DNA from: an uncultured Spirochaetaceae bacterium
GTDB lineage: Bacteria > Spirochaetota > Spirochaetia > Treponematales > Treponemataceae
NCBI GenBank assembly: GCA_902772605.1
Contig: CACYBG010000123.1
Location: 1 to 16,819 of the forward strand
DNA length: 16,819 nt
Direction: 5' to 3'
The translations under genes were made by a program, and so were the position numbers. The notes below the pieces were generated by a model, which saw only the letters and a program-made list of their open reading frames with translations, ran no database searches and was not told the DNA's origin. Position 1 is the stretch's first letter, and every line of letters starts with the position of its first letter. Of this stretch, positions 1-6,722 are shown piece after piece.

Positions 1-792
1 CGAATCGCCTGCAAGCGGATGCCCGTGCATTGCGCTCTGACATCGTATCTGGTGCTTCCTTCCCGTTTCTATCTCGTACTGGACAAGGGTGCTTTCCGTG
101 TCGTGAGTGCATCCGTATGCAAGCGGAACAGCTTTTGTGACGGCACTTTTTCCGACCGACGCCCCGTCCGAAGCTTTCATCGTGTAGAATCCGTGTTTTT
201 TTTCGCCGTCCTTCAGGAAATCTTCCCATCTTTCGGGTCCGTCCAGCCGTCCTTCTGCAATTCCCAGATAAACCTTTCCTATCTGATGCGAAGAAATTGC
301 CTCGGAAAACCATCTTGCCCCCAGACTGCTCTGTGAGAAGGCCAGAAGTCCGCTTGTGTTCCTGTCCAGCCTGTGAAGCGGTCCGGTCCTGAACGAAAGG
401 GAGCCTCCTTCGCCTGGGTAAAGCTCTGCAACCGTTTCCGAAAGGCTTTTTTCACCCGATTCTGACGGCTGTACACTGATGCCCCTGGGCTTGTTGATTA
501 TGAGTATGTGTTCGTTCCTGAATACCGTTTCGATTTCGGCATCCTTTTCTTTTTTTTCTCCGTCATCCTTCCGTACGGGAGCGGTCTCCAGCAGAAACGA
601 TGCGACCGATATTACGTCCCCCTCGAAAACCCTGTCTCCGCCCGACGCTTTCTTTCCGTTTAGCCTTATGAGACGTTTCCTGATCGCCTCCTGACTGTTG
701 ATTCCGGGAAAATCCTTCAGGATCCTCCCTGCAATCCGGTCGAGGCGTTTTGAATCATCGTCCCTTCCTGCTCTAAAATCCTTGAAATCCAT
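1..792 (-). CDS. RluA-family 23S rRNA pseudouridine synthase (3' end cut by window edge)
   Basis: Converts specific uridines in rRNA to pseudouridine in the cytoplasm. The 264 visible residues, read from an ATG at 792-790, hold an S4 RNA-binding domain at about residues 15-65 and then the RluA catalytic fold from about residue 87. The catalytic motif HRLDRNTSGLL is at 140-150, with the essential aspartate at D143, and GRKHQIR is at 244-250; both are hallmarks of the family. S4 plus catalytic domain is the RluC/RluD arrangement, but the target uridine cannot be told from sequence. The stop codon lies beyond position 1. There is no clear Shine-Dalgarno before the ATG; a promoter candidate sits directly upstream. 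It is transcribed away from the PAP2/rnf block. Family assignment is secure; the subgroup is open. Confidence 0.93.
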   Translation of the reverse strand, partial: MDFKDFRAGRDDDSKRLDRIAGRILKDFPGINSQEAIRKRLIRLNGKKASGGDRVFEGDVISVASFLLETAPVRKDDGEKKEKDAEIETVFRNEHILIINKPRGISVQPSESGEKSLSETVAELYPGEGGSLSFRTGPLHRLDRNTSGLLAFSQSSLGARWFSEAISSHQIGKVYLGIAEGRLDGPERWEDFLKDGEKKHGFYTMKASDGASVGKSAVTKAVPLAYGCTHDTESTLVQYEIETGRKHQIRCQSAMHGHPLAGDS

Positions 793-800
793 AACACATA

Positions 801-829
801 GTTATATAATAGATAGGTCCTGTAGTCTA
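801..829 (-). promoter_or_regulatory. Candidate promoter of the rluA-type gene
   Basis: On the minus strand, TAGACT (829-824) and TATAAC (806-801) are separated by 17 bases. The predicted transcription start falls near 794, within about two bases of the ATG at 792, so the mRNA would be almost leaderless. An overlapping TATTAT (811-806) is an alternative -10 element. Both hexamers are imperfect. Confidence 0.4.
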
Positions 830-842
830 GGAAGGGTGTCAC

Positions 843-870
843 TAGACAAAATATTTAAATAAGGTAGAAT
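843..870 (+). promoter_or_regulatory. Candidate promoter of the PAP2/rnf block
   Basis: TAGACA (843-848, five of six consensus bases) and TAGAAT (865-870, five of six) are separated by 16 bases. The expected start point, seven bases past the -10 element, is position 877, the A of the ATG, which predicts a leaderless transcript. The nearest purine-rich stretch, AAGG at 861-864, is too far from the ATG to act as a normal ribosome binding site. Confidence 0.5.
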
Positions 871-876
871 GTAGCT

Positions 877-1359
877 ATGGATAATGCGAAAGAACAGATA
901 ATCTCTTTTATTAGAAATCCTGTGCTATTGTCATGCATTTTCAGCTGGATGTCGGCTCAGTTCGTAAAAACCCTCATAAACCTGTTTTCGGGAAAGGTCC
1001 ACAGCGTATATGAGCTTTTTGAACTGCTGATTTGGAGGACGGGAGGAATGCCGTCAAGCCATTCTGCATTGGTGTCCACGCTTTGTACGACAATCGCCTT
1101 CCGTTCCGGAATCAACAGCGACGTTTTTCTGCTTTCATTGGGATTTTTCATGGTTACGATCCGGGATGCGGTGGGTGTCAGGCGGGCCAACGGTCTGCAG
1201 GCCAGGATAATCAACAAGATAGGCAAGGCTCTGGCGGACAGGAAGATAATAGAAGATTTCAAGGCCGTCAAGGAAGTCAACGGACATACCCCTGCAGAGG
1301 TTGCAATAGGGTGCCTCCTGGGATTTTTCATCGGACTTGCCTTTTCGGTTTTCAAGTAG
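877..1359 (+). CDS. Divergent PAP2 (DUF212) family membrane protein
   Basis: A 160-residue membrane protein of the DUF212 family, described as related to acid phosphatases and vanadium haloperoxidases (the YuiD group). Key motifs are GGMPSSHSA at 56-64, RDAVGVRRANGLQA at 96-109 and NGHTPAEV at 135-142, matching the conserved PSSHSA, R-D-A-x-GVRR and GHTP signatures. Hydrophobic segments lie at about 13-35, 62-78, 82-97 and 142-158. The PAP2 fold suggests a phosphatase acting on a lipid phosphate, but the substrate of this subfamily is not established. It is the first gene of the co-directional block, 80 bases before the next gene. The ATG is preceded by a promoter-like -10 element at leaderless distance rather than by a Shine-Dalgarno. 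Family is secure; biochemical role is unknown. Confidence 0.88.
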   Translation: MDNAKEQIISFIRNPVLLSCIFSWMSAQFVKTLINLFSGKVHSVYELFELLIWRTGGMPSSHSALVSTLCTTIAFRSGINSDVFLLSLGFFMVTIRDAVGVRRANGLQARIINKIGKALADRKIIEDFKAVKEVNGHTPAEVAIGCLLGFFIGLAFSVFK

Positions 1360-1439
1360 GGAATTTTGGATGCGTCCGGTTTTTCGGTTCCGGAATCGCA
1401 GTTTCGGTTTCCGAGCGGATTTGATAAAAATGTGGTGGG

Positions 1440-2870
1440 ATGATGAAATATAAATTCAGGTTGCTTCTGTCGTTCATAATTTTTCTCGTTTTTGCACTTG
1501 GATGCTTCGTTTTCAGGAGCATGCCGGTCGCCAAGATATGGAACAATTACAGCGTGCTCTATACGGACAATTCCGTTCCCGAATCTACCGTTCTGTTCTA
1601 TCTGGAGCAGGCAGGGTGCAGGGGCGTGATTTCGCTTTCCGGACAGAAGGTTCCGCCGCTTTCCCAGTTTGCACTCCCGGAATCGATAGACGGTTCCTAC
1701 CTTACCGAAAGGATGGGGTATTTCAGGGACGAGACATCCAGGTATCAGCTTTTCTACGTTCCGGATCAGTATCAGGAAAAGGCCAAGGCTGCTGCGGTTT
1801 CCCTCATAAAGGGTACGGGGGCCGAGGCTGGGCTTGACGGTCATGAGCAGTATCCATGGATGGTTCCGCTCATCTGTTTTTTGACATACCTTCTCTTGAC
1901 CCTGGGATCGAAGAACAAGCGTGTATTCATGTTTTCCGGATTTTTCCCGCTTCTGGTCTCTCTTTCACAGCCCTTCTACGTCGTTGCAGCTGCAGTATGC
2001 CTTTCGCTGGTTGCAATCTGCCTCATAAACGGGCTCTGGATAAGAAGGAAATTCTTCACAGCCATATTCAGGAGCATTTACATAGACATGCTCATCGTTG
2101 CGTCTCTTGTCATACCGTTCGCTTCATCACGCACGGCCGGATTTTTGGGGTTGGGAGCCTTCTTTACGGTCTGCATCGCATTCGTGTTCCTGAAGGCCAT
2201 ACATGAATACAGGGAATACAGGAGGTCCTTTTCCTTCGTTCCCATCTTTTCTGCATGGCAGATTCCCGTCATGTACAGGAGGACGGCCGGGTACGTACTC
2301 GGTTCAATCATACCTCTTGCAGCGCTCCTCGTACTTTTCCTCGTTTCCACGCTCGTGACCACCACTTCATCCATGGAAGGGCTTTCGATTCCTTCTCCGG
2401 TGCTTTACGGTCAGAAGTCCAACGGAAAGACGCTTCCCGACGAAAATTCATATTTCGCCTGGGTTTGGAAAACAAGGGCCTATCCGTACAGGTCCCTCAA
2501 CGACAGGTCTGAAATCCAGGCTCCGGTCGAAGGCGACAGGATAACTTCGTCCCATTTCACGGAAACGAGCCGCGGCATAGTCCAGTCGGAGGATACGATA
2601 TACACGTACAATTCAAAGTTCCGCGACAGGCTCAAGGGTGAAGTGAAGGACTTTGACTATGAGGCAATAGAGAAGCTTATGATAGCACAGGATGAAACCA
2701 CCACTGTCGCTTATAATACAGGAATCGAGAGCAAATCCGATTCTCAACACAACGCCACGAACATGCTTTTGCTTTTCATAGCGATTGCGGTTCCGGTAGT
2801 CTTATATGGAGTTTATTTTGGTTTTGGGCGAAAGAAGAATGAAAACGGTAAGTTGCATAACTCGAGATAA
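1440..2870 (+). CDS. Unrecognised multi-spanning membrane protein of the rnf block
   Basis: I do not recognise the family. The 476 residues begin with a membrane anchor (about 8-27), then a soluble, probably extracytoplasmic segment (28-138). A cluster of hydrophobic helices follows (about 139-157, 162-177, 178-200, 212-229, 233-253 and 285-308), then a second polar segment (309-440) and a last helix (441-463). No Fe-S cysteine motif, nucleotide-binding loop or flavinylation motif is visible. ATG codons occur at 1440 and 1443; the GGTGGG run just upstream favours 1443, where it has about four bases of spacing, but either may be used. The 3' end overlaps rnfC by 32 bases, which implies translational coupling and a role connected with the Rnf-like complex. 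That link is inference from position only. Confidence 0.85.
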   Translation: MMKYKFRLLLSFIIFLVFALGCFVFRSMPVAKIWNNYSVLYTDNSVPESTVLFYLEQAGCRGVISLSGQKVPPLSQFALPESIDGSYLTERMGYFRDETSRYQLFYVPDQYQEKAKAAAVSLIKGTGAEAGLDGHEQYPWMVPLICFLTYLLLTLGSKNKRVFMFSGFFPLLVSLSQPFYVVAAAVCLSLVAICLINGLWIRRKFFTAIFRSIYIDMLIVASLVIPFASSRTAGFLGLGAFFTVCIAFVFLKAIHEYREYRRSFSFVPIFSAWQIPVMYRRTAGYVLGSIIPLAALLVLFLVSTLVTTTSSMEGLSIPSPVLYGQKSNGKTLPDENSYFAWVWKTRAYPYRSLNDRSEIQAPVEGDRITSSHFTETSRGIVQSEDTIYTYNSKFRDRLKGEVKDFDYEAIEKLMIAQDETTTVAYNTGIESKSDSQHNATNMLLLFIAIAVPVVLYGVYFGFGRKKNENGKLHNSR

Positions 2871-4140
2871 AAAATATCATTTCACAAGTTCCGTCAGGCT
2901 GTTTCTGCCCCGTCATGCACTTGTTCCGCTGAACAGGGACGGAGAGGACAACTTCACCTGCATCGTGAATCAGGGCGACACCGTGGAGGAGGGACAGATA
3001 GTCGGTTTCTACATGGATGAAGGTACGGGGTCTAAGGTTTACGTGCATTCATCGATTCCGGGAAAGGTCGAATCCTTTGAAAAATGCCTCTTCCCCGATG
3101 GAAAGTCAGGTACAGCCGCAAAGGTTTCGGTCGGAGGATCCTTTTCATTCCTCGGAAAAAAGCTTCAGGGAAACGAATGGCAGTGGGACAGCCCTGAAAA
3201 GATTCTGGAAACCATTTCGGAAAAGGGCGTCTGCAACACGTTCGGAAAGAAATGCGACCTGGCCCTGCAGATACAGAACTGCACGGTAAACAGGGGGCGC
3301 TTTCTTGTTGTAAGGATGTTCGACGACGACCCTAGTTACGAGACCGATTCTTTTGTAGCGGAAAACTGCACCGGAGAAATAATGCAGGGCGTTCACATAG
3401 TATCCAAGGCTCTCAAGGCGAAGGGAATCGTTTTCGTACTTCCAAGAAAGCGTGAGATTGCGATATCAGACGATGAATTCGGAACCATGCCCGTGTTCAA
3501 GCTGTGCATGGATGACGAACGGTATCCGACCGGACTCGTTCAGAACATAGTACATGCGGTAAAGGCCGCACCAAAGACTCAGGAACAGGCCGTTTTCGAT
3601 GAAATAAGTCAGTTCGGACTATTCCTTGACCCTGAAACGCTCTATTCAGTATATGAGGCGGTCGTGCTGGGAAAGCCGGTGGTCGAATCGTTCGTTCATG
3701 CGACGGGAAACTGCCTCAGGTCTTCCGCCCTTTTCAAGGTCAGGATCGGAACAACCGTCAGAAGCCTGATGGACCAGTGCGGCGGATGCGACAGGCCCCT
3801 TGGAAAAATCATTGTGAACGGAGCCGTATTGGGTGACTGCGTTAAATCGCTCGACACCATCATCACGAAGGAAGTCAAGTCGGTTTCTTTCATACCTTCA
3901 AGGGAGCTTTCTGACCAGGAGAGGAATCCGTGCGTAAGGTGCGGAAAGTGCAGGGGAATCTGTCCTGAGGGAATCTTCCCCGACCTCATATACAGGCACT
4001 GCAACGGCGGCAAGAAGATCGGCCAGGAGATGATAGAGACGTCGATGCTCTGCTCCGGATGCAGCCTTTGCAATTCCGTATGTCCGTCCAGACTTCCGCT
4101 TTGTCAGACCATAGAAAATTTAAGGAACGTTAAGCAATGA
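2839..4140 (+). CDS. rnfC: RnfC-like subunit of an Rnf-type complex, divergent
   Basis: In canonical Rnf complexes RnfC is the peripheral subunit that handles NAD(H) and carries FMN and two 4Fe-4S clusters. Here (433 residues) the N-terminal barrel-like domain, an SLBB-like segment (about 290-350) and two CX2CX2CX3CP motifs (C365/368/371/375 and C405/408/411/415) are clear. The glycine-rich GxGGAGFPT motif expected near residues 126-146 is replaced by GVCNTFGKKCDLA. The NGAECEP motif is replaced by RMFDDDP (159-165), and the N-terminal GGxHPP is missing. I chose the ATG at 2839 because family members begin with a similar MKTF-type sequence; an in-frame ATG at 2806 would add 11 residues and has no Shine-Dalgarno. 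The purine stretch GAAAGAAG precedes 2839. The stop codon overlaps the rnfD start (ATGA). Confidence 0.87.
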   Translation: MKTVSCITRDKKYHFTSSVRLFLPRHALVPLNRDGEDNFTCIVNQGDTVEEGQIVGFYMDEGTGSKVYVHSSIPGKVESFEKCLFPDGKSGTAAKVSVGGSFSFLGKKLQGNEWQWDSPEKILETISEKGVCNTFGKKCDLALQIQNCTVNRGRFLVVRMFDDDPSYETDSFVAENCTGEIMQGVHIVSKALKAKGIVFVLPRKREIAISDDEFGTMPVFKLCMDDERYPTGLVQNIVHAVKAAPKTQEQAVFDEISQFGLFLDPETLYSVYEAVVLGKPVVESFVHATGNCLRSSALFKVRIGTTVRSLMDQCGGCDRPLGKIIVNGAVLGDCVKSLDTIITKEVKSVSFIPSRELSDQERNPCVRCGKCRGICPEGIFPDLIYRHCNGGKKIGQEMIETSMLCSGCSLCNSVCPSRLPLCQTIENLRNVKQ

Positions 4141-5225
4141 AATTTATCGAAATATTCAAGCGTCCGGAGAAGGCTGAATCCCTGAGGCCTTTTACCTACC
4201 TAACGCCGTCGGTCGGGACCGTAAGGAAATTCATCCTCGTGATGATGGTTCCGCAGCTCGTGATGCTGGCGGTCACAAAATCCTATTCCTCGCTGCTTCT
4301 GGTGCTGTCCTCCGTACTTGGATCCATGGCGTCCGAAATCGTGCACTGCCTCTATTCCAAGTCCAAGAAGGTCGAATACCTGTCGCCCGTCATCCAGGGA
4401 ATGATTGCAGGACTTCTGATTCCGTCCGGATATTCGGTGGTCGCTGTTTTCTTCATAAGCTTCATGTGCATGTACCTCGGAAAATATGCATTCGGCGGAT
4501 TTTCACAGTCGTGGATCAACACCGTTGCGCTTACGGTGGCCGTCGCATACATGCTTGACGTCTCATCGTTTTCGACCATAAGGCTCGGACCGGAACTGGT
4601 TTCATCCAGAAATGCGGCCCTTGCATACATACAGGATCCGTCCTTCCACATCTGTGCGGCAGATTCAGCCATCACATCGTTCTTAAACAGGACCGTGTTC
4701 GGACTTTTCGGCATAGTGATTCCCGACGGATACGTGTCGTTCTTCTGGGATTCCGGCTCGCTGATTCCGGCTTTCAGGTTCAACTTCATAACGCTCATTT
4801 CATCGATAGTGCTGATGGCTATGGACATAATCGACATGGTCATACCGCTGATTTTCATTGCGGTCTATTCAGTGCTCGTGCGTCTTGTCGGTCCCGTATT
4901 CACCGGAGCGCCCGCATTCCAGGGAGACGTAATATTTGCACTGCTTACGAGCGGCACGATATTTTCAACGCTTTTCCTCCTTCAATGGTACGGAACGGTG
5001 CCCATAACGAAATCCGGCAAAATCCTCTATGCATGCCTTGCAGGGGTGGTTGCATTCCTTGTCATGGGATACGGCAATTCACCTGTCGGATACGTATTCA
5101 TGATTCTTATAATGAATCTTTTTTCAACCCTCATACAGATATTTGAAAGCCGCATGGCCCGCAAAAAGGTTCAGGCGGTCTTGAGTCCAAGAATTCAGGC
5201 CATAAAGGAGGCAGAGCATGTCTGA
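4137..5225 (+). CDS. rnfD: RnfD/NqrB-like membrane subunit, divergent
   Basis: RnfD is the large membrane subunit that normally carries an FMN covalently bound to threonine. The 362 residues have about eight to nine membrane helices and family landmarks: SPVIQGMIAGLLIPSG (83-98) in place of the D-x-x-TG-LL-x-LxLP segment, LGKYAFGGFSQSW (114-126) in place of GKxxFGGxGxN, and a terminal LIMNLFSTLIQIF (324-336). The SGAT flavinylation site appears as DSAITS (176-181): the Thr (T180) is retained, but the Gly-Ala context and the upstream Asp spacing are altered. The usual MATDP segment near the C-terminus reads LQWYGTVP. It overlaps rnfC by four bases and rnfG by eight. Family assignment is secure; retention of flavin is doubtful. 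Confidence 0.9.
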   Translation: MKFIEIFKRPEKAESLRPFTYLTPSVGTVRKFILVMMVPQLVMLAVTKSYSSLLLVLSSVLGSMASEIVHCLYSKSKKVEYLSPVIQGMIAGLLIPSGYSVVAVFFISFMCMYLGKYAFGGFSQSWINTVALTVAVAYMLDVSSFSTIRLGPELVSSRNAALAYIQDPSFHICAADSAITSFLNRTVFGLFGIVIPDGYVSFFWDSGSLIPAFRFNFITLISSIVLMAMDIIDMVIPLIFIAVYSVLVRLVGPVFTGAPAFQGDVIFALLTSGTIFSTLFLLQWYGTVPITKSGKILYACLAGVVAFLVMGYGNSPVGYVFMILIMNLFSTLIQIFESRMARKKVQAVLSPRIQAIKEAEHV

Positions 5226-5733
5226 CAGCATTCAGGATGAGGAAATGTCCGTAAGCGTGGACATCAACAGGACTCGCCTCATAAAATTCGGCATACTGAT
5301 CGGAACCGTACTGGTCCTTCTCGGACTCCTGTTCCTTTTCACTTTCCTGAGCCGTTCATCATGGTCTTCCGGGCTTTCATCCGAAATCGGAAAGGTTCTT
5401 TCAGACAACGGAATCGAATGTACCGTAGGAAAGATGGATGACGTCCGAAGCGGAGTTTCTGCAAACCTCGTTTCGTTTTCGCTCGACGGAGACCCAAGGC
5501 ATGCCGTAATGGTAAGGATTCCGACCCTTTACGGCCCGATTCCCGGAGTGTTCATCTACAGTTCGGAAACTTCAAGCGCACGATTCATAGGCTTCTACGG
5601 GGTTAAGGGAATGGCTGAGGATGCAATCCTTTCTGCTGCCAGGGAGTCGCAGGTTTCCTACTGGGAAAGGAAGATTCCCAAGGTCATGGAAAACGTCACG
5701 GGACTTTCCGCTGAAAAGGAGGAATCAAGATGA
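5218..5733 (+). CDS. rnfG: RnfG/NqrC-like subunit lacking the FMN attachment motif
   Basis: RnfG is normally a single-helix protein with an extracytoplasmic domain carrying covalent FMN on the Thr of an S-G-A-T motif. This 171-residue protein has one membrane helix (about 22-43) and a soluble domain containing an RnfG-like core, YGPIPGVFIYSSETSS then FIGFYGVKG (105-131). It then departs from the family: no G-A-T tripeptide occurs anywhere, and the C-terminal part that would hold it is replaced by a short helical tail. It is shorter than typical RnfG (about 190-215 residues). An AAGGAGG Shine-Dalgarno precedes the ATG at 5218. It overlaps rnfD by eight bases and rnfE by four. The assignment rests on gene order, topology and the short core match. 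Confidence 0.75.
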   Translation: MSDSIQDEEMSVSVDINRTRLIKFGILIGTVLVLLGLLFLFTFLSRSSWSSGLSSEIGKVLSDNGIECTVGKMDDVRSGVSANLVSFSLDGDPRHAVMVRIPTLYGPIPGVFIYSSETSSARFIGFYGVKGMAEDAILSAARESQVSYWERKIPKVMENVTGLSAEKEESR

Positions 5734-6722
5734 ACAGGAACATATTCATGTTTTTATCCGTTGCCCTCATACTGCTCGTTCCGGTACCCGGCAGGCTTGC
5801 ATACGGGCTGGTCATGCTGATTGAGTTCGTATTCCTCATGTGCATCGGCACCCTGACGAAAAGGCTTCTCGTAAAGATAAGGATAGATGAATTCAAGACC
5901 GCCGTGATCCCTCTTTTCATGATGGCGGCATCGATTTTCTACAGGCAGATGCTCATACTTATCAGCCCGATGATGGCATTTACGCTCGGATATGCAATCT
6001 ATCTTCCCGCCGTATCAGCTTTCCTTTTGGGTACGCTTTCCGAAAGGGAGGATGCATCGCTTCCGTCCGAAATGAAGCGCAACCTGACGACCACGGTTTC
6101 CATTTCGCTTCCGATACTGATAGTGTTCTTGATCCGCGACCTGATCGGATACGGAACCATAACCCTTCCGGGATCCCTTGGACCGGTCGTCTTCCATATA
6201 ATTCCGAAATTCGAGGGATTTACGTCCGTGACGGTTTTCTTTGCATCGATTCCCGGAGCACTCGTTTCGCTCGGAGCCTGTACGTTCATAATCAACAGGT
6301 TCGGACTGAGGTGGGAAAGCCGCAGGTCTCCAGAGTCAAAAGCCGAACGGAATGCATCGAAAGCCGATGAAAAAAAATCGGATGCCGTTCAGCCTGTCGC
6401 ATCGGAGCCTGTTCGGAATACTGATGCAGGTCTCGGGAAGCCGGAGTCTGAAAGGCAGGAAAAGCCAGAGAAGCCGGAACTCAGGGATGAACCGCAAACT
6501 GCTCCGGTCCAGGAACGTTCGGAAGAGATTCCTGCATCCGCCGCACAGGATAGCGTTCAGGAAGAGAAACCCGTGCTCAGAAATCCATTTGAAGCCCTGC
6601 CGCAAGACGGAAGCGTTCAGTCGGAAAACGGTTCAGGGATTTCATCCGGTAATTTCACGACATCGGATGCGCCGAGCCTTTTGAATCTTCAGAAGCTGTT
6701 GGAGGAGACGGATGTTGATTAA
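5730..6722 (+). CDS. rnfE: RnfE/NqrD-like membrane subunit with long polar C-terminal tail
   Basis: RnfE pairs with RnfA in the membrane; in characterised Nqr/Rnf complexes the pair binds a 2Fe-2S cluster through two cysteines from each. Residues 1-195 form about six helices. The segment LIRDLIGYGTI (134-144) matches the family AIREILGFGT motif, which identifies RnfE rather than RnfA. Both expected cysteines are absent: GLCP corresponds to ILLVP (14-18), and NCxxLG to SAFLLG (96-101). Only C38 and C184 remain, at non-equivalent places. Residues 196-330 are a hydrophilic extension rich in Glu, Ser, Pro and Lys, ending in a short amphipathic stretch (316-327); typical RnfE is about 200-240 residues. 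AAGGAGG precedes the ATG, which overlaps the rnfG stop. Confidence 0.82.
   Translation: MNRNIFMFLSVALILLVPVPGRLAYGLVMLIEFVFLMCIGTLTKRLLVKIRIDEFKTAVIPLFMMAASIFYRQMLILISPMMAFTLGYAIYLPAVSAFLLGTLSEREDASLPSEMKRNLTTTVSISLPILIVFLIRDLIGYGTITLPGSLGPVVFHIIPKFEGFTSVTVFFASIPGALVSLGACTFIINRFGLRWESRRSPESKAERNASKADEKKSDAVQPVASEPVRNTDAGLGKPESERQEKPEKPELRDEPQTAPVQERSEEIPASAAQDSVQEEKPVLRNPFEALPQDGSVQSENGSGISSGNFTTSDAPSLLNLQKLLEETDVD

Noticed and set aside
957..1844. Minus-strand open frame of 295 codons
   Set aside because: It lies opposite the PAP2 gene and the start of the unknown membrane gene, both of which have coherent protein features. The minus-strand translation shows none.
2806..2838. Upstream ATG for rnfC at 2806
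   Set aside because: It would add 11 residues that do not match the family, lacks a Shine-Dalgarno and would deepen the overlap with the preceding gene. The ATG at 2839 fits the family N-terminus better.
5560..5577. SSETSS in RnfG as a possible flavin attachment site
   Set aside because: It lies in the strand region before the normal site and lacks the Asp, Gly and Ala context of the S-G-A-T motif.
6352..6684. Alternative plus-strand frame of 110 codons in the rnfE tail
   Set aside because: Basic, low-complexity translation. The rnfE frame through this region ends exactly in a coupled overlap with rnfA, which supports the rnfE tail as the real frame.
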